Shown here: piece by piece, positions 62,297 to 64,000 of the stretch
How positions within the stretch are numbered: position 1 is the first letter of the stretch
How the letters are laid out: each line of letters begins with the position of its first letter
Source of the DNA: an uncultured Lachnospiraceae bacterium
GTDB lineage: Bacteria; Bacillota; Clostridia; Lachnospirales; Lachnospiraceae
Assembly (NCBI GenBank): GCA_947632515.1
Contig: CANRPO010000006.1
Coordinates: forward strand, 1-64,000
Direction: 5' to 3'
DNA: 64,000 nucleotides
Position numbers and translations under genes: made by a program
The notes under the pieces: model-generated
The model's input: only the letters and a program-made list of their open reading frames with translations
Databases searched by the model: none
What the model was told of the DNA's origin: nothing

Positions 62297-63721
62297 TTAC
62301 GGACGCAAAACCTTCCTGTACTGCGCCTGTTCCTCCAAGAGTCTCCGATACAGCGCCTCGTCCATCTCTCCCGACTCTCCGCCCGCGCAGTAAGCCTCGC
62401 TCTTGATGTCCGTCCATGTCTCAAAATCGCACACATAGACGGTCAGCTCGGACAGATCCCGCCCGTATGCGCCGAACTGATCCGCGTTGACGCCTCTGAC
62501 GAGCGGTCTGCCATCCTTATCCAGAACCACCGCCCAGCCGCTCTCATTCTCCGGAGAGATGACATGTACCGTCACCTCGCCGGGCGACACCTCCACAGAC
62601 TTCAATCCCCAGCCCGCCCCGTTGGTCTCATCGACACGGATCTCCGAGCCGCCATTGACATCCCGCGTGATCTCAATGGGCTCTGTAAACTCCCATCTGC
62701 CCGCAGCCTTATAGTCTCCGCTGTAAACATAGCCTTTAAACCCGGTGATCGCAAGCTCCATCCGAAAGTTTCCGGGGAGCTCATACTGCCCGAACCAATC
62801 GTCATAATTTTCCTCCGTCACCTCGATGCCCTCGAAAACTTCCCCGCGGGTCGCCGCCGTCCTCTCCCCTTCCTCGCACGCCCGGTCATATTTTCTGCTG
62901 TCCACACGAATGCTGTCGTAGTCGATCCGCATGACGCCCTCGAAAGTGTGCTCATTCATGAGTCTGCCCTCGATCTGCCTGCCGCCGCTTACCAGCTCGT
63001 CCCCGGCGTCGCGGAAACTGTACCGCTCCTCCGTCCACACTGTCAGAATCTGCCTGTGCGGTTCGTCCTGCATAAAGGCGAATTCCGGGAAGGGCGTCTC
63101 ACTCTCCACGCGCACGCCAATCTGAATTGACTGATTGGAGGCATAGTACTCGGCAAGCGTCACCGTGAGTCCCTGATCCGCAGCCTGATACTGCGGTCTG
63201 TCGCTCTCACTTTGCTCGTCCTGCAAGCCTTCTTCGCCCATTTCTCCCTGTTCTGCCGTTCCTGTCTGCCCCTGCGCTCCGTCCGTGTCCTGTCCGTCTG
63301 CAGTATCGCCGTTTTCTCCGCTTTCCGGCGTATCAACTGCCGTCTCTTCTCCCCGCAGTGAGACGATCTCCTCCTCCGGTATGCCGCTGTAGACAAACAA
63401 TCCACGCAGTTTCCCGAAAATACCGCCGACTACAGGCAGTTCCTCAGCCAGCGACGGATTCGCCGCGCAGAAGATCACCGCCAGCGCCATGACCGCTGCC
63501 GTCACGCCAAAACCGGCCGCCGCCCGCCTCAGAGCGAGTCTGCCTCTCCCCGCGCCGTCTTTTCTACGGTTTCCGCCTTCTCTGACGCCCTGTCTCTGTC
63601 TGTCCGCCCTCTCTCTGATCTCGTCGTAGGCGCTCTGTATTTTCTGTCCGATGAGCCGGCTGTCCGACAGATCCGCCCCAAGGATCTGTCTCAACTCTTC
63701 ATCTGAATATGCTCTTTTCAT
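62297..63721 (-). CDS. DUF4179 protein, anti-sigma-type membrane protein
   Basis: 474-aa protein. A cytoplasmic N-terminal ~75 residues (MKRAYSDEELRQIL, basic linker) precede one membrane helix (FGVTAAVMALAVIFCAANP), the start of DUF4179 (LPVVGGIFGKLRGL). A low-complexity Glu/Gln/Gly/Asp linker and a large extracellular C-terminal domain follow. It lies immediately downstream of an ECF-type sigma factor gene, so it probably restrains or senses for that factor. GGGAGTCACT sets the start at 63721. Confidence 0.8.
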   Translation of the reverse strand: MKRAYSDEELRQILGADLSDSRLIGQKIQSAYDEIRERADRQRQGVREGGNRRKDGAGRGRLALRRAAAGFGVTAAVMALAVIFCAANPSLAEELPVVGGIFGKLRGLFVYSGIPEEEIVSLRGEETAVDTPESGENGDTADGQDTDGAQGQTGTAEQGEMGEEGLQDEQSESDRPQYQAADQGLTVTLAEYYASNQSIQIGVRVESETPFPEFAFMQDEPHRQILTVWTEERYSFRDAGDELVSGGRQIEGRLMNEHTFEGVMRIDYDSIRVDSRKYDRACEEGERTAATRGEVFEGIEVTEENYDDWFGQYELPGNFRMELAITGFKGYVYSGDYKAAGRWEFTEPIEITRDVNGGSEIRVDETNGAGWGLKSVEVSPGEVTVHVISPENESGWAVVLDKDGRPLVRGVNADQFGAYGRDLSELTVYVCDFETWTDIKSEAYCAGGESGEMDEALYRRLLEEQAQYRKVLRP

Positions 63722-63833
63722 AGTGACTCCCTTCTTCCTTCTCTCCATGCTGCTCTCTTAGCAGTATGCGCCCTGCTTTTTCGCTGCGGTGCTCTTCTCT
63801 CTCCCCGTGCCGCCCTACCCCGGCATTTCCCAC

Positions 63834-64000
63834 TCAGATCGCCTTGCGCAGCTGTTCCTTGCCCCGCCGCAGCCTGCTCTTCACCGTGTTCTCATTGATC
63901 CTCAATATCGCTGCGATCTGCGCTATACTGTACTGCTCCCCGAAATACAGCTGAAAGATCATGCGGCTGTCCTCCGGGAGCTGTTTCAGCAGATCGTGAA
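63834..64000 (-). CDS. RNA polymerase sigma-70 family factor, C-terminal part (cut by window end)
   Basis: The last 55 codons of an ECF-like sigma factor. Region 4 is complete: PEDSRMIFQLYFGEQYSI, then the helix-turn-helix IAQIAAILRINENTVKSRLRRGK, ending QLRKAI and TGA. The rest lies outside the window. It is followed by the DUF4179 gene 112 bp downstream. Confidence 0.88.
   Translation of the reverse strand, partial: HDLLKQLPEDSRMIFQLYFGEQYSIAQIAAILRINENTVKSRLRRGKEQLRKAI

Overview
The window looks like chromosomal DNA of a Gram-positive anaerobe of the Clostridia, most likely family Lachnospiraceae. This rests on the gene order dgt-dnaG-rpoD-trmK followed by a TGS-type nucleoside kinase and rnpB, on a T-box upstream of thrS, on an L20-type leader before infC-rpmI-rplT, on DUF6320, DUF4125, DUF4179 and DUF1540 proteins, and on strong AGGAGG ribosome binding sites. 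The bulk of the DNA is GC-rich (by eye mid-50s percent). Two stretches are clearly AT-rich and look acquired: about 19.9-24.5 kb and 59.5-61.4 kb. Species cannot be fixed from the sequence alone.

Layout. 0-5.8 kb: ABC exporter pair, aldose-1-epimerase-like protein, a PH-like membrane protein, a secreted trypsin-like protease, a secreted hypothetical protein and a small ribbon-helix-helix protein. 5.8-12.8 kb: rnpB and the housekeeping block read leftward (dgt, dnaG, rpoD, trmK, nucleoside kinase). 12.8-19.7 kb: an esterase divergent from a condensation-type acyltransferase plus DUF6320 pair, DUF4125, a lipoprotein, nagA, tRNA-Leu(CAG) and a tandem hemerythrin. 19.8-24.5 kb: an island at tRNA-Leu(AAG), with a duplicated tRNA 3' end, two ~490-bp direct repeats each coding a 40-residue hydrophobic toxin-like peptide, an acyl-CoA-ligase-like gene, a small repressor and gene debris. 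24.6-32.4 kb: an inositol monophosphatase, then an operon of PuuR-like regulator, potABCD and two chromate-transporter halves, then a GNAT acetyltransferase and a PuuD-like hydrolase.

32.4-48.9 kb: mostly metabolic and transport genes, including a nucleoid-associated protein, a sodium:alanine symporter, a chemoreceptor, two MATE transporters, a ferredoxin-type aldo/keto reductase, a ZIP transporter, the iscS-iscU-rrf2 cluster with a clear promoter and operator, tRNA-Pro(AGG), a thioesterase-GGDEF-EAL fusion and pepD. 49-57 kb: infC-rpmI-rplT, lipoproteins, a DUF1540 protein, a GT39-like membrane glycosyltransferase, T-box-thrS and a SEC-C protein. 57.3-64 kb: fucO, an EamA-type transporter, a HIT protein, an EcoRV-like restriction-modification pair, a YczE-like membrane protein, a DUF4179 protein and the end of a sigma factor gene cut by the window edge.

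The observations most worth following are: (1) a decamer GTTTACATAA found nine times exactly, inside genes and in all three reading frames; (2) the paired toxin-like repeats at the tRNA-Leu island; (3) the thioesterase-GGDEF-EAL fusion; (4) the EcoRV-like restriction-modification pair. No CRISPR array, rRNA operon, intact transposase or phage module was seen.
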